Origin: Flavobacteriales bacterium
Lineage (GTDB): Bacteria; Bacteroidota; Bacteroidia; Flavobacteriales_F; PHOS-HE28
Direction: 5' to 3'
Length of the DNA: 64,000 nt
Assembly: GCA_016713865.1 (NCBI GenBank)
Contig: JADJOG010000007.1
Coordinates: 1-64,000 of the forward strand
The notes under the pieces are model-generated. The model had not been told where the DNA came from and did not search any database. It was given only the letters and a program-made list of their open reading frames with translations. This document shows, one piece after another, positions 8,927 through 18,545 of the stretch; the first letter of the stretch is position 1; every line of letters starts with the position of its first letter. A program made the translations under genes and the position numbers.

Positions 8927-11013
8927 TCAGGCCTTGTAGGTCACCAGGATCTTCACGGGCTTGCTGAGGATAAGGCCGGAACTCGTGCTGTGGTTGTACA
9001 GGCGGATGTTCACAGCATTGATCGCATAGTCGGCGTGGTACTCCCCATTGAGTGTATGGCCCGTGGTGATCCAGTTGCCGGTGTTGTACTCGATGAGCAC
9101 ACGCACATCGAGGATCTTGCTGGCGGTGAGCCCGTGCGGGATGTCAACGTAAGCGCCTTCGGTGGCTGCTGTGGTGCCGGAGAATTCGATCTGCTTGATG
9201 GCCGGAGCATTGCTGCCGTGCTTGGTGAAGCCGTTCACTTCGAGCTCTGCAGCGGGGGCACACCAGCGTCCACCGCGGTGGCACCCGAACCGAAGAGCAG
9301 TCCAGACTCCGAGTTGCCGGGGGTTAGAAAGTGCTGGTAGGTGTTTCCTGCGGATTCCACGGCGGCGGCGGCCAGGGCGTGCGGAACGAGGCCGGAGGCA
9401 CCGCGGCTTACATGGAGCTTGCTGCCAGGCGTGGTGGTGCCAATGCCCAAATTGCCGTTCAGGATCGACGCGCATGCGCTCTGCCCCAGCGGTGTTGAAG
9501 AGCATGCCATTGGCGAGGTGATAGGCGAGCTGTCCTCGGGTGGCCGTGCCGTCCATGAAATTGATCCCGCCTAGAATATTGTTCCCAGCCGTGGTGTTGC
9601 GCAGTTCCAGCACCGATCCGCTCACAGTATTCGCGGAACTGATGCGCTGCACGCCTTGAACGGAAGACGCAACCTCGAGGAGGCGCGCAGGTGCGTTCGT
9701 GCCGATGCCCACGTTGCCGTTGACGGCGATGCGCATGCGCTCCACGTTGCTCGTGAGCAGCGTGAACGGATGGGCGGTTGCGGTACCGGAGACACCGGCG
9801 CTGCCATACGCATGGCCGCTGGTACCCATGCCGGTGACAAAGGCTCCGGTGTTCGCGTTATCCACCGAGTACATACCGCTGAAGCCGGCTGCATTCGTGC
9901 ACTTTGTTCCGATGGTGGCTTCTGTGTTGGTGTTGACAACGCCGAGTTTGGTTCCCGACCATATGTAGTTGTCACCAATGGTGAGATCACCGGTGTTGCT
10001 GAATATCATGCGGGTGACGTTGCCCCCGTGCGCCATTCGAAGCCTGCCTGCGCATTTGCCGTGTTGTGAAGGAACCCTCCGGTGATGGAGCTTCCGGCCG
10101 ACCCGAAGAGCAGGCCGCTTTCCCCCGTGTTGGTGAGGAAGTGCTGGTAGTTGGCCCCGCTCGCTTCCAGTGTGGCCGTGGCGTTCCCGTTGGGCGTCAG
10201 GCCCGACGACGACCGGCTTACGTGAAGCTTGCTTGCCGGCGCGGTCGTGCCGATACCCACGTTGCCGTTCGCGGCGATGCGCATGCGCTCCAGATCGCTG
10301 GTGGTAAGCACGAACGGATGGGCCGTGTACGTGCTGGCATAACCCATGTTGACCCAATTCGGGGAACTTGCATTACCTGTTCCGATGTGCGCCCGTGCCA
10401 CACCAGTATTATTGATGAAGTGCAAGCCGGAATAGCCCGTTGCATTCGTGTTCTGGAACGCGCCCGCCGGGTTAATGCTGTTGGCGATGACGCCAAGCCG
10501 GTAACCAGGCCAGGAGACAGCATCGCCCACGGTGACCTCACCATTGGGTGCGATCCGTACGCGCTCGGTATTGTCCGTTCTGATCGCCAGCCCTTGATTG
10601 TCCGTAGTACCCAGGAAATTGGTGGTCGGGTTCGTGCCGGCGTTGCCCAGCAGACCCCATCCCGCGTTGCCGCTCTGCACCATCACCCAGGCCGCACCAT
10701 CGTAGTAGTAGTAGCCCTGGGTGCCATCGGTCTGGTACACCAGCATGCCCTTGGCAGTGGCATCGGGCACCGGGAACATGGCCGTGCGCTGTGCCGCGGT
10801 CATGCGCGGAGCGAGCAGGCCCTTGTCCGAGCTGGTGAGGTCCAACAGCGACTTGGCGTGCGGCGTGGGGTTGTTGATGCCCACGTTGCCTTGGCTGAAG
10901 GCCTTGCCGCTGCTCAGCAGCACGAAGAGCCCGGAGAGCAGGATGCAAACGGCGAGTTCGAAGAGGTCCTTGCGGGTGAATCCGAGAAAGCGGCGGCGGG
11001 CTTGGGTTTTCAT
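8927..11013 (-). CDS. Fibre-like secreted protein with NVGIGT repeats (frameshifted)
   Basis: The start at 11013 gives MKTQARRRFLGFTRKDLFEL with one hydrophobic segment (AVCILLSGLFVLLSSG) and a cleavage-like site at FSQG. The pieces then read through at least three frame changes (near 10010, 9470 and 9260) to a shared end, KILVTYKA. The body repeats a unit with NVGIGTTAPASKLHV or NVGIGTNAPARLLEV, preceded by LERMRIAANG or VERMRIAVNG and followed by ASGANYQHFLTN and ESGLLFGS. Such NxGIGT repeats are common in large Bacteroidota surface proteins and phage tail fibres. The first module (LLDLTSSDKGLLAPRMTAAQ) is typical of this family too. It probably forms an elongated extracellular fibre. A promoter with paired repeats lies upstream at 11037-11107. 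Confidence 0.75.
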
Positions 11014-11036
11014 GACCTTGTCGTTGTTTGACGGGC

Positions 11037-11107
11037 CAAAAATCCCTTGCCATTGAAGGGCGCGAAAGCAACAGTCAGTGAGTGGCGATCCGTGGCTGCG
11101 AATGGCA
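11037..11107 (-). promoter_or_regulatory. Promoter with paired repeats (family GCCATTCACA), copy 1
   Basis: Plus-strand GTGAGTGGC (11078-11086) and GCGAATGGC (11098-11106) are direct repeats 20 bp apart. On the coding strand they read GCCATTCGC and GCCACTCAC. Thirty-three bases downstream lies GATTTTTG (minus strand, 11037-11044), a 7/8 match to variants of the -7 box TAnnTTTG, 23 bases before the start at 11013. The same layout recurs at 13242-13311 and 19303-19372. Confidence 0.6.
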
Positions 11108-11129
11108 GGTGGCGGGTGGGGAATGCCCC

Positions 11130-11546
11130 TCACCAGCCCTCCTTGAAGCGGTCGGTGTCCGGTGGTGTCTCGGTGTCATAGCGGAAGCGATCCGCATTCG
11201 CACGCCGCTCGCGTTCGGCCAGTTCCTCGCGGATCGCATTCATATCCGGATCGGGTGGCAGGGGGTCCGGCGCTTCGAGTACATAGAAATGCGCAACATC
11301 GTCGGTGAATTCACCCGAATGGCTTGAGCTGTATAGCTTCTCGCGAAAGAGCAAGCCATCGGCTGTAGCGCGTGGCCGCGTGCTCACCTTGTTCACCAAC
11401 TTGAGGTACGCGGCGTAGGGCGCCGCCGGATGCCCATGGCCGAGTTCGAGCACTGCGTTGCCAGCGGCCAGTTCGTCATCGATCAGCGCACGGAGCAGTT
11501 CAGGGAATTGCGCGAATTCCTTCAGTTCATCATCGGTGAAGGGCAT
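11130..11546 (-). CDS. Small uncharacterised acidic protein (138 aa)
   Basis: An intact frame starting MPFTDDELKEFAQFPELLRA with no signal peptide, so probably cytoplasmic. Acidic N-terminus, a central ELGHGHPAAPYAAYLKLVNK segment and a proline/aspartate-rich C-terminus (APDPLPPDPDMNAIREELAE). I do not recognise a family. Its 3' end overlaps a GGGGAATGCCCCTCACC block that recurs at about 13325, next to the second copy of the paired-repeat promoter, so gene end and promoter may have been duplicated together. Confidence 0.6.
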   Translation of the reverse strand: MPFTDDELKEFAQFPELLRALIDDELAAGNAVLELGHGHPAAPYAAYLKLVNKVSTRPRATADGLLFREKLYSSSHSGEFTDDVAHFYVLEAPDPLPPDPDMNAIREELAERERRANADRFRYDTETPPDTDRFKEGW

Positions 11547-11664
11547 AGCGGCATCTCGTTACAGGTTGATCCAGGCAAGCGGCTTCATGCGGATCATATA
11601 TCGTAGCGCTGCAACACGTGCGGTTCGCTGTTCTCCTCTTCGCGCGCTCACCTCGCTATCAGCG

Positions 11665-12681
11665 TTAACTATTGGGGCGAAGTGCCTCTTCAAAAGTAAG
11701 CATGATCCCGGAGAAATCGACATCCGTTGCGGCGAACTTCGCGATGATGGTGGGGATCGCTTTGCGTCCCCATCGCAACAATTGCTTCTGACGTTCACGC
11801 GTTGTGAAGTGCGGCAACGGAATGTCCCCGATGAACCCCAGGAGCGCGGTGCGCGTTGGGCCGACGAAGAGCTTCTGCTCCTCCGGGGTAAGCGTGGCAG
11901 CCTCGATGTATTCCAGCGCGATTGTGTTCGATCGGGTGCTCTTCAGGAGATTGATCAGCCGCGTATTGAAATCGGGAAGCTCCCGCAACCGGGCCGTGGC
12001 CGCTGCACGCGTCTTTGGCCCGTGGTACTTGCCCGCCAGGCTCAGGAGTTTGTCGAAATCGTGATCGGTTTGCGGATCAAGCGTGGCAATACTGGCCAGT
12101 TCCCCAGGCTCATCGAAATGAGGACTCACGAGCTCGGCCACCCTTCTGCCTGCGCTGCTCACTCCATCCGTTGCCAGGTAGTAACCGAAGTACCCGAAGC
12201 TGATGACGATGCTGATGCCCGTGAGAATGGCCCAAGGCATGCGCATCCATTGAATGGGCAAGGCCGCCGCGATCTTCGGATTGAGGGCGGCCAGGACCAG
12301 CATGGAGGTGACCAAGGGTACCGAGTAGATCAGCGGCGAATAGAGGCCCCGCGGCGTGAATCCGGGACGGATATACAGACCCATGAAGACGAACATGACC
12401 GCAGCAAGAGCGATGCCCGCAGCTATAGTGAGCGCGTGGAGCATTGGCCCACTGGGTCGCAACCACGCGAACCCTCCCGATGCGGTCATGCACAGCAACG
12501 CTCCCGTCAGCAGCAACCACAGCGGAGCCAATACGGCTATTGCCGGTGCTTCCCATCGGTCGTCCTGCACGCCTAGCTCCGCATACTTCGCAAGCACACG
12601 CGGCAGCGCGAAGAAGAGTACGAGCATGGCAAGTATGAGGCACACGTTGCCCACTATCTGAAACATCGAAGAGGTATTCAT
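11665..12681 (-). CDS. Multi-pass membrane protein of unknown function (338 aa)
   Basis: Intact. The N-terminal 190 residues hold about five hydrophobic segments (VGNVCLILAMLVLFFALP, AIAVLAPLWLLLTGALLC, LTIAAGIALAAVMFVFMG, LVTSMLVLAAL, ILTGISIVISFGYFGYYL). The C-terminal 150 residues are soluble and helical, with HEAT-like character (HDFDKLLSLAGKYHGPKTRA, LRRWGRKAIPTIIAKFAATD-like end). The family is not recognised. No Walker, kinase or hydrolase motif is present. It lies between unknown genes and is separated from them by more than 45 bases on each side. Confidence 0.7.
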   Translation of the reverse strand: MNTSSMFQIVGNVCLILAMLVLFFALPRVLAKYAELGVQDDRWEAPAIAVLAPLWLLLTGALLCMTASGGFAWLRPSGPMLHALTIAAGIALAAVMFVFMGLYIRPGFTPRGLYSPLIYSVPLVTSMLVLAALNPKIAAALPIQWMRMPWAILTGISIVISFGYFGYYLATDGVSSAGRRVAELVSPHFDEPGELASIATLDPQTDHDFDKLLSLAGKYHGPKTRAAATARLRELPDFNTRLINLLKSTRSNTIALEYIEAATLTPEEQKLFVGPTRTALLGFIGDIPLPHFTTRERQKQLLRWGRKAIPTIIAKFAATDVDFSGIMLTFEEALRPNS

Positions 12682-12727
12682 CGTACCAGAGCTTGAGCCA
12701 TGGAAGCGTTCATTGGAAAGGCATGGT

Positions 12728-13147
12728 TCACGCTGGCCACGGGAACTTCACGGTTCGGGGCACATCAGCACTGCCATCGAATTTGCGCAGCTGCACGAAG
12801 ATCTCGACCTCGCTGGGCTTGCCTTCAACAACATGCACCCGGTATTGCACACTGCGCTGATCGCTATCGCTAGGGTCGATGCAGTTGCCCCAAGTGAAGA
12901 ACGGCTTGCCCTGCGCGCCGGTTGATCGCGCATTGCTGCGCATGGCATCGGGCTCGAATACGGCGCCCGTGATGTGCAAGGCTTTGATGCGCACGCGCCA
13001 ACCGAAGCTGTCCGTCTCCTTGTAGGCCACGAAGGCGTAGTCGCTGTTCAACACGGCATCATACGCCTCCAGGTAAGCCAGTTGTTGGTATTGCGCGCCC
13101 CCGGTCACGTTGTCCGGGACGCCTACGAGTTGTGCGGTTGTGTTCAT
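12728..13147 (-). CDS. Uncharacterised 139-aa protein under a paired-repeat promoter
   Basis: The start at 13147 gives MNTTAQLVGVPDNVTGGAQY, preceded by a promoter with paired repeats at 13242-13311. There is no signal peptide. The protein is compact and beta-rich (FVAYKETDSFGWRVRIKALH, YRVHVVEGKPSEVEIFVQLR) and ends DVPRTVKFPWPA. The overall look, a small single-domain beta protein, is reminiscent of Hcp-like tube proteins or tail-associated proteins, but no diagnostic motif is seen and the similarity is only an impression. It shares its operator with the fibre-like gene at 11013 and the kinase operon at 19280. Confidence 0.65.
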   Translation of the reverse strand: MNTTAQLVGVPDNVTGGAQYQQLAYLEAYDAVLNSDYAFVAYKETDSFGWRVRIKALHITGAVFEPDAMRSNARSTGAQGKPFFTWGNCIDPSDSDQRSVQYRVHVVEGKPSEVEIFVQLRKFDGSADVPRTVKFPWPA

Positions 13148-13241
13148 GGTTGCGGTGTTGTTGGTGTTGCTTGGTTCAAGACGATTGCCGCGGCTCACGT
13201 CCGCTCACAGGTACATGAGCAAAGCGAAGCGATCAGCCTGA

Positions 13242-13311
13242 CAAATGTGAGCAGCCGCCCTGCCCTGCCTAGTCACACCAAGTGAGTGGCGATCCGTGGC
13301 TGTGAATGGCA
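13242..13311 (-). promoter_or_regulatory. Promoter with paired repeats (family GCCATTCACA), copy 2
   Basis: GTGAGTGGC (13282-13290) and GTGAATGGC (13302-13310) are 20 bp apart. CACATTTG (minus strand, 13242-13249) lies 32 bases downstream and matches the -7 box except at its first base. The block from GTGAGTGGC to GAATGGCA is identical to copy 1 except for one base. Confidence 0.6.
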
Positions 13312-13382
13312 GGGTACTGAAGGGGAATGCCCCTCACCGCGCCGTCTCCGAAGGCTTTGGCTAAGTGCGACCCGGTCCTCTC

Positions 13383-13401
13383 CCCCGGGTCAAGCCCGGG
13401 G
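13383..13401 (-). terminator. GC-rich hairpin downstream of the Fic gene
   Basis: CCCCGGG-TCAAG-CCCGGGG is a perfect 7-bp stem with a 5-base loop, 25 bases past the Fic stop. Flanking CTCC and GGAG can extend the pairing. There is no T-run, so it may be a repeat rather than a strong terminator. Confidence 0.4.
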
Positions 13402-13425
13402 CAGGCTGGGGAGGAGAAATGCACC

Positions 13426-14531
13426 TCAGTTGCTCACGCCATCGCGCAGCAGTGCGAAGAGCGGCTCGTTCAAGTAGAAGTTGGTGCGGCCCACTTTCAC
13501 CTTCTTCAAGAGGGCCATGCGCACCAGGGTCTCCAGGTACTTCGTGGCGGTCACACGGCTCACGTGCAGGTCGCGCTCGATGAAGTTGATCTTCGTGTAT
13601 GGATATCGGAACAGCGTGTTGATCAGGTCTTGACTGTAGATGCGGGGCTTCTCGCTGCGGATGCGTTGCTTGTATTGCTGCATAACCGACTTGATGGCCT
13701 TGATCAGCGCGGTAGTGTCCTTGGCCGTGGTGGCAATGCCCTTGAGCATGTAAATCACCCAGGATCCAATCGCCGCTGGTGCGGGTCTCTTGCAGCAGGC
13801 GGTAATAGGCGGCTTTGTTGCGGATGATGTAGCGGCTCATGTAGAGCACCGGTAGTTCGAGTAGGCCACATCGCACCAGGTAAAGCACATTGATGATACG
13901 CCCCGTGCGCCCGTTGCCATCATAGAACGGATGGATGGTCTCGAACTGGTGATGCGCAATTGCCATTTTCACCAAGGGGTCCGCCTCCAGGAGTCCGTCG
14001 TCGTTGAGGAAGCGCTCCAGATTATTCATGAGCGCTTTGATTTCCTCATGGCTCTGCGGCGGCACATAGACCACCTCTCCTGTCAGGTCGTTCTTCAACT
14101 TGGTGCCAGGCAACTTGCGAAACCCTGCATCACTGTTCTCCACGATCGCCTGTACCTCAAGTATCAATCGCAATCCGATCCCGCCTTGCTTCTCCACCAT
14201 TTCGAATCCATGCTTGAGCGCCTCGGCATAGCGATGCACCTCCTTGGCTGCTGCTGTTGCGAACTGCTTGGACCGCGAATCGCTCTGATAGACCTCATCG
14301 TGTGGTGATGATGTCCTCTATGGCCGAGCTGTCCTTGGCCTCTTGCAATGACAGGGTATCCACCAGGATGCGCGCGAGGATGCGCTCGTCCGGAACGACG
14401 TATGTAACTCCCTTCAGCTCCGCCAAATAACGGTGCGCTTCGGCCAGCGCCCTAAGCACTTGGGCCGATTCCATCTTGCTACCGTGAGGCAGGTCCGGAA
14501 CCTGATAAGGAAGGGGCTCTTTGCTTGTCAT
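13426..14531 (-). CDS. Fic/DOC-family protein, class II (two frameshifts)
   Basis: The start at 14531 gives MTSKEPLPYQVPDLPHGSKM. The N-terminal part carries a class II inhibitory helix (DSSAIEDI; Asp where Gly or Asn usually follows the Glu). Then come the Fic core (TAAAKEVHRYAEALKHGFEM) and the full active-site motif HPFYDGNGRTGR, which in this family transfers AMP (or another nucleotide) to a hydroxyl side chain. The C-terminal third is a winged-helix module (INFIERDLHVSRVTATKYLE). Frame changes near 14290 and 13765 split it into three pieces, but all catalytic residues are present. It lies behind the kinase/LytTR operon on the same strand, separated by a 30-bp palindrome. Class II Fic proteins with winged helices are often self-regulating; the target here is unknown. 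Confidence 0.85.
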
Positions 14532-14544
14532 ATCGAGAACAACG

Positions 14545-14616
14545 TGTAAAGGAAAGTGCCCAAATCTATACAAGTTAGCCCTTACATGTAAAGGAAAGCG
14601 CCATTCCCTATACACG
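14545..14616 (-). repeat. Two 30-bp direct repeats upstream of the Fic gene
   Basis: TGTAAAGGAAAGTGCC (from 14545) recurs as TGTAAAGGAAAGCGCC (from 14587), 42 bases apart, and each is followed by a CTATACA element. On the coding strand TAGATTTG (14561-14568) matches the -7 consensus TAnnTTTG exactly, so the Fic promoter probably lies within the repeats. They could be an operator for the winged-helix domain of the Fic protein itself. Confidence 0.5.
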
Positions 14617-14636
14617 TCCGCTCGGACGTGTATAGG
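14607..14636. promoter_or_regulatory. Perfect 30-bp palindrome between LytTR regulator and Fic gene
   Basis: CCTATACACGTCCG-CT-CGGACGTGTATAGG is a perfect inverted repeat with 14-bp arms and a 2-base centre. It begins 3 bases after the regulator stop codon. It may act as a terminator hairpin, but lacks a T-run, and its CTATACA ends match the adjacent direct repeats, which favours an operator. Confidence 0.5.
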
Positions 14637-14639
14637 TTC

Positions 14640-15389
14640 CTATCGGCTCCCGATCCTAGCCAGCAGCTCGTCCTTGCGCAAGCGTGCCACGTCCAGGGTC
14701 TTGCCGTCGCTCATCACCACTTGGCCGCCACTGCCCTTGATATACTTGGCCAGGTGCTTCAGGTTGATGGTATGGCTCCGATGGATGCGGATGAAATCTG
14801 GGCCGTCGAGCGTCTCTTCGATCTCCTTCAAGCTGCGGGTGATGGCGATCTGCTGGTTGCCCACCATGTGCAGCACGGTGTAGTAGTTCACCGCCTCGCA
14901 CCATACGATCTCCTCCACCTTCACCAGTTGGAATCCGTTGAGCGTGGGCACGCTCATGCGGTCCGGGGTGATGCCGCTCTTCACGTCCTCCAGCATGCGG
15001 TCCATGCGCTCCACGTTGCCGCCGATACCGCGCTTGGTCTGCACGCGGTCCACGGCTTCGCGCAACTGGTCGATGTCGATCGGCTTCAGCAGGTAATCGA
15101 CCGCCGCGAACTTGATGGCCTTGATCGCATAGTGATCGTATGCCGTGGTGAAGATCACTTCAATGCCATGGAGGTCGGACTTGCGCAGCACATCGAAGCC
15201 CGTGAGCTTGGGCATCTCCACATCGAGGAAGAGCAGATCGGGCCGATGCTCGGCGATGGCGGCCACGGCCTGTTCGCCATCCTCGCATTGCGCCAGGACC
15301 TCGATGCGGTCAGCGAAGTACTGCTGCACCAGCATGAGCAGCTTGTCGCGGGCGGGTTTCTCGTCGTCGATGATGAGTGCGCTGATCAT
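14640..15389 (-). CDS. LytTR-family response regulator paired with the upstream kinase
   Basis: 249 residues, intact. Receiver: LIIDDEKPARDKL, phospho-Asp in DLLFLDVEMPKLTG, Thr in IFTTAYDHYAI, Lys in DYLLKPID. LytTR domain: VEEIVWCEAVNYYTVLHM, PDFIRIHRSHTINLKHL and LDVARLRKDELLARI. This is the usual LytR/AgrA-type partner of 7TM or propeller kinases in Bacteroidota. The kinase stop codon is only 13 bases upstream, so the two are co-transcribed. The operon promoter at 19303-19372 carries paired repeats that are probably its own binding site, as in two other promoters nearby. Confidence 0.93.
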   Translation of the reverse strand: MISALIIDDEKPARDKLLMLVQQYFADRIEVLAQCEDGEQAVAAIAEHRPDLLFLDVEMPKLTGFDVLRKSDLHGIEVIFTTAYDHYAIKAIKFAAVDYLLKPIDIDQLREAVDRVQTKRGIGGNVERMDRMLEDVKSGITPDRMSVPTLNGFQLVKVEEIVWCEAVNYYTVLHMVGNQQIAITRSLKEIEETLDGPDFIRIHRSHTINLKHLAKYIKGSGGQVVMSDGKTLDVARLRKDELLARIGSR

Positions 15390-15402
15390 GTTGCGAAGGT
15401 GA

Positions 15403-18400
15403 CTATTCGTTGTTGTGCTGGAGCAGTGGGATGAGAATCACCACACTTGTGCCGGTGGCCTTCCCTTCCGAATCCTTCAGGTCGTTGATGGTGACACGCG
15501 ATGCGCCCTGCTCCAATTCGCCATAGATGCGCAGCCGATCGGCGCTCACCCGCATGCCCATGCTGCGATGCACGCCGCTGCGCTGCTTGTTTATCTCGCG
15601 CGATGCCTCACGGCCAATGCCATTGTCCTGCACCGTGCATTCCAGCTGGTCATCGTGCAGTTTGAAATCGACAGCGATGTGGCCCGATGATTCCATGTGC
15701 CGCAAGCCGTGCCAGATCGCGTTCTCGATGTAGGGCTGAATCAGCATCGTCGGGAGCTCAACCGGCTCGCCATCCAACTTCTCGATCAATGGTAAACCGC
15801 GAAGGTGAATGGATGCTTGAACCGGAGCGTCTCCAACTCCAAATAGTACTTGAGCATTTCCACCTCGCGCTCCAATGGCACGCGCGTGCTGTCGCTATGC
15901 TGAATGATCAGGTGATCGTAAACTTGGCGAAACGACCGAGGTAGTGCGATGCCTGCTCGCGATCGTTGGCAATGATGAAGCTGTCGATGCTATTGAGGCA
16001 GTTGAACACGAAGTGCGATCCATCTGCGCACGCAGTGCCTGCGAGCTTCAACTCATTGACATGGCGCTCCTGTTCCCTCTTGCGCGCGTTCGCGCCTGCG
16101 GATCCAGTTGAGTCGTGCGCGGAAGATGAGCACGATGCCAACGGCGAGCATCACCGCGAAGAGGATGCGCGCCAACAGCGTTTGCCACCACGGAGCGGGC
16201 ACGGTTACCCGCAGGGTGGTGATGGGGCTCCACGACCCTCGCGATTCATCACCTTCAGCTCGAAGCGGTAGTTGCCCGGCACCAATCCACGCAGGTTCAC
16301 GATGCCTTCGGTGCTTTGCTCCATTCGGCATCATCCAAGCGCACGGCGTATCGCTTGATGTAGCCGGGAGGCAGAATCGCACCGAAGCGCACATCGAGCA
16401 AAGTCTGATCATAGCGCATAGTGATGGCTCCATCGCTACCCGGATCCATGGCGACGCCATCGATCAGGACCTGAGAAAGCACAGGAGCGGGCGGAGCGGG
16501 TTCGCTGCCAACAGCGTTCGCGTCGAAAACAGCAATCTCGTACCCGACATTCATGGCGAGCAGTCCGCCGCGCGACATGCCCAGGGTCCATTTGGGCGCA
16601 TCGCCGCCAGTGCTGCTTCGCGGGTTCACCACGATCGCGCGCTCCTTCGCCGGGTCGAAGCAGAAGACACGTTCTTCTGAATTGGCCCATGCTCGCCCTC
16701 GATTATCCAAGACTACGTTGTTCAGTCCCAGCTCAGTGATGCCATGGTGCTGATCAAAGTGCTTGTAGGTGCCGGTTGGTATGCTGTATTGGATCAAACC
16801 CGCTCCATCGGATGCCAGCCACAAGACGCTGTCGTTCGCGGCGGTCAGGCCCACGAGGCGGCCTACACGAACACGGCGCTCGTTCACATCGTCCACGAGA
16901 TCGGTCCATTTCCCCTTTGCCTTGTCGAAATAGGCCAAGCCGCGGATGTTGCGACCTATCCAATTCCGGCCATCCTTCATGCTCACCATGCCATAGGCCG
17001 CATCCAGGATCAAGCCATCGGTCATGGCGGTGTCCGGCACGTATGTGGTCGTGCTTCCCGTGCTAGGTCGAAGTGAGCCGACGCATCAAGTCGAGCGACA
17101 TCCATATTGAGCCGTCGATATCGCCTGCCAACCAGCGCCTGCCTGCCTTGAAGTCCTCATTGGCCTCATCCCTCACCCTCAAGTCCCTGATGTGCATGCT
17201 GCGCGGGTCTAAGCGCAGGAGACGATCGGAGCAGGCGATGTACAATCCATCGTCACGGCTGAGCAGGTCCCACACAAAGAATCTCGCGTCCTTCATGCCG
17301 GGTAGCGGCACGTTCATCGCACGTGAGGTGCCCAGGTCGACCTCAGTCTTCTGCAGCGCTTACCGCGCACCAGAGCACGCTGTCACCGCTGAACTCCATG
17401 GACCAGATGCGCAACCTGTTGGGCATGCCTTGCAGGTCAAGCGGAACGAAAGTGCGCACCTGCGGTTGTGTGGGATCGTGTATGACGATACCCAACGGAT
17501 TACCGAACCAGAGCTCCCCGTTCGCTCCATGATACAGGTCGTTGATCGCGCCCTGCGGCAAGCCTCCTGAGCCGGTGAATCGGTCGGGGAATACCGAAGC
17601 AGAGCCGGTAGCAGGATCGAAACAGAATCCGCCCGGCTGTGCGGCACTGCCCCAGATGCGGCCATGCCGGTCACGGCCAAGGAACCAGATGCCCTTGACC
17701 TTCGCACTCCTGGATCGCCAGGTACATGGAGTCCATGAGCGCACTCGATCCGACCGGCCATCCCAGTGCCTCAGTTCACCCGTGGTGCGATCACCGCACC
17801 ACAGCCCGCCAGTCCCATCGTGGCATAACCCGATAACCATTTGGCCGATCAGCGGGAGTGCGAGGCATTGCTCCTCGAGGTATGCAGCTTGCCGGTGGGT
17901 GTGTGGTAGAACGCAAGCCCCCATTGATGCGTGCTGATCCACACGCCTTGTCGGGCGGGATCGGCACGCATGTGCCGCCAATAGGTCTTTGCCACTTCGC
18001 CCGAATGGTCGCGCAGCGCACGGAAGGTGTTCTGGGCCGTGCTGTAGAAGTAGGTGCCGTTGTTGGTGCCGAAGAGCACTTCACCTGGTCTTGTAACGGC
18101 CACCGCATGGAACCAGAGCGTCTCAATGCCGAAGTGCAATGAATCAGGAAATCCAAGAACTCGGCTCTTCGCGCCACCGATCAACACGTATAGGACCTTG
18201 CTCTGCGGCGACCAGAGCACACCCGTCTCATCCTTAGCGATGGCGCGCACGCCTATCGGAGCGCCATCCGGATGCAGGTCGATCGGGATGAAGGCATTGC
18301 CATCATACACGGCGAGCCCCTGTTGCATGCCTATCCAGAGGTTGCCGCGATCGTCTTTCTGGAAGCACTCGACCATGGAGTGAGGCAGCCCCTCCCTCAC

Positions 18401-18541
18401 GCCGATGAGGTCGAAGGTGATTCGATCCATGTTCTGGCCTTGCCCACGTGCAAGCACGGGTGCCCATAAGAAGAAAAGAAGCAGGAGCCTCACGCGTGCA
18501 AGATCGTGCGCTTGGCGATCCACACCGCCGTTTGGCCGCAT
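15403..18541 (-). CDS. Propeller-type sensor histidine kinase with Y_Y_Y domain (about six frameshifts)
   Basis: The start at 18541 gives a signal peptide (RVRLLLLFFLWAPVLARGQG). The sensor is a two-component beta-propeller: GVREGLPHSMVECFQKDD followed by NLWIGMQQGLAVYDG, and many further LWFGN- or IWGSA-like blades down to about 16300. Then come a Y_Y_Y-type domain (SWSPITTLRVTVPAPWWQTL), one membrane segment (LLARILFAVMLAVGIVLIFR), a LytS-type H-box (HFVFNCLNSIDSFIIANDRE) and an ATPase domain (LIQPYIENAIWHGL, VQDNGIGREASREI). Six frame changes separate the pieces. At the H-box a single C is missing (ATGGATCGCAC where ATGGATCCGCAC is expected). It senses an extracellular signal and phosphorylates the regulator 13 bases downstream. 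The number of indels points to sequence error or decay. Confidence 0.8.
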
Positions 18542-18545
18542 AGCT

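Noticed and set aside
8927..11013. Prophage tail fibre
   Set aside because: The NVGIGT repeats occur in phage fibres too, but no other phage gene is nearby and a signal peptide is present.
13278..13341. CRISPR-like repeat
   Set aside because: Only two or three copies far apart and always upstream of genes; no array or cas genes.
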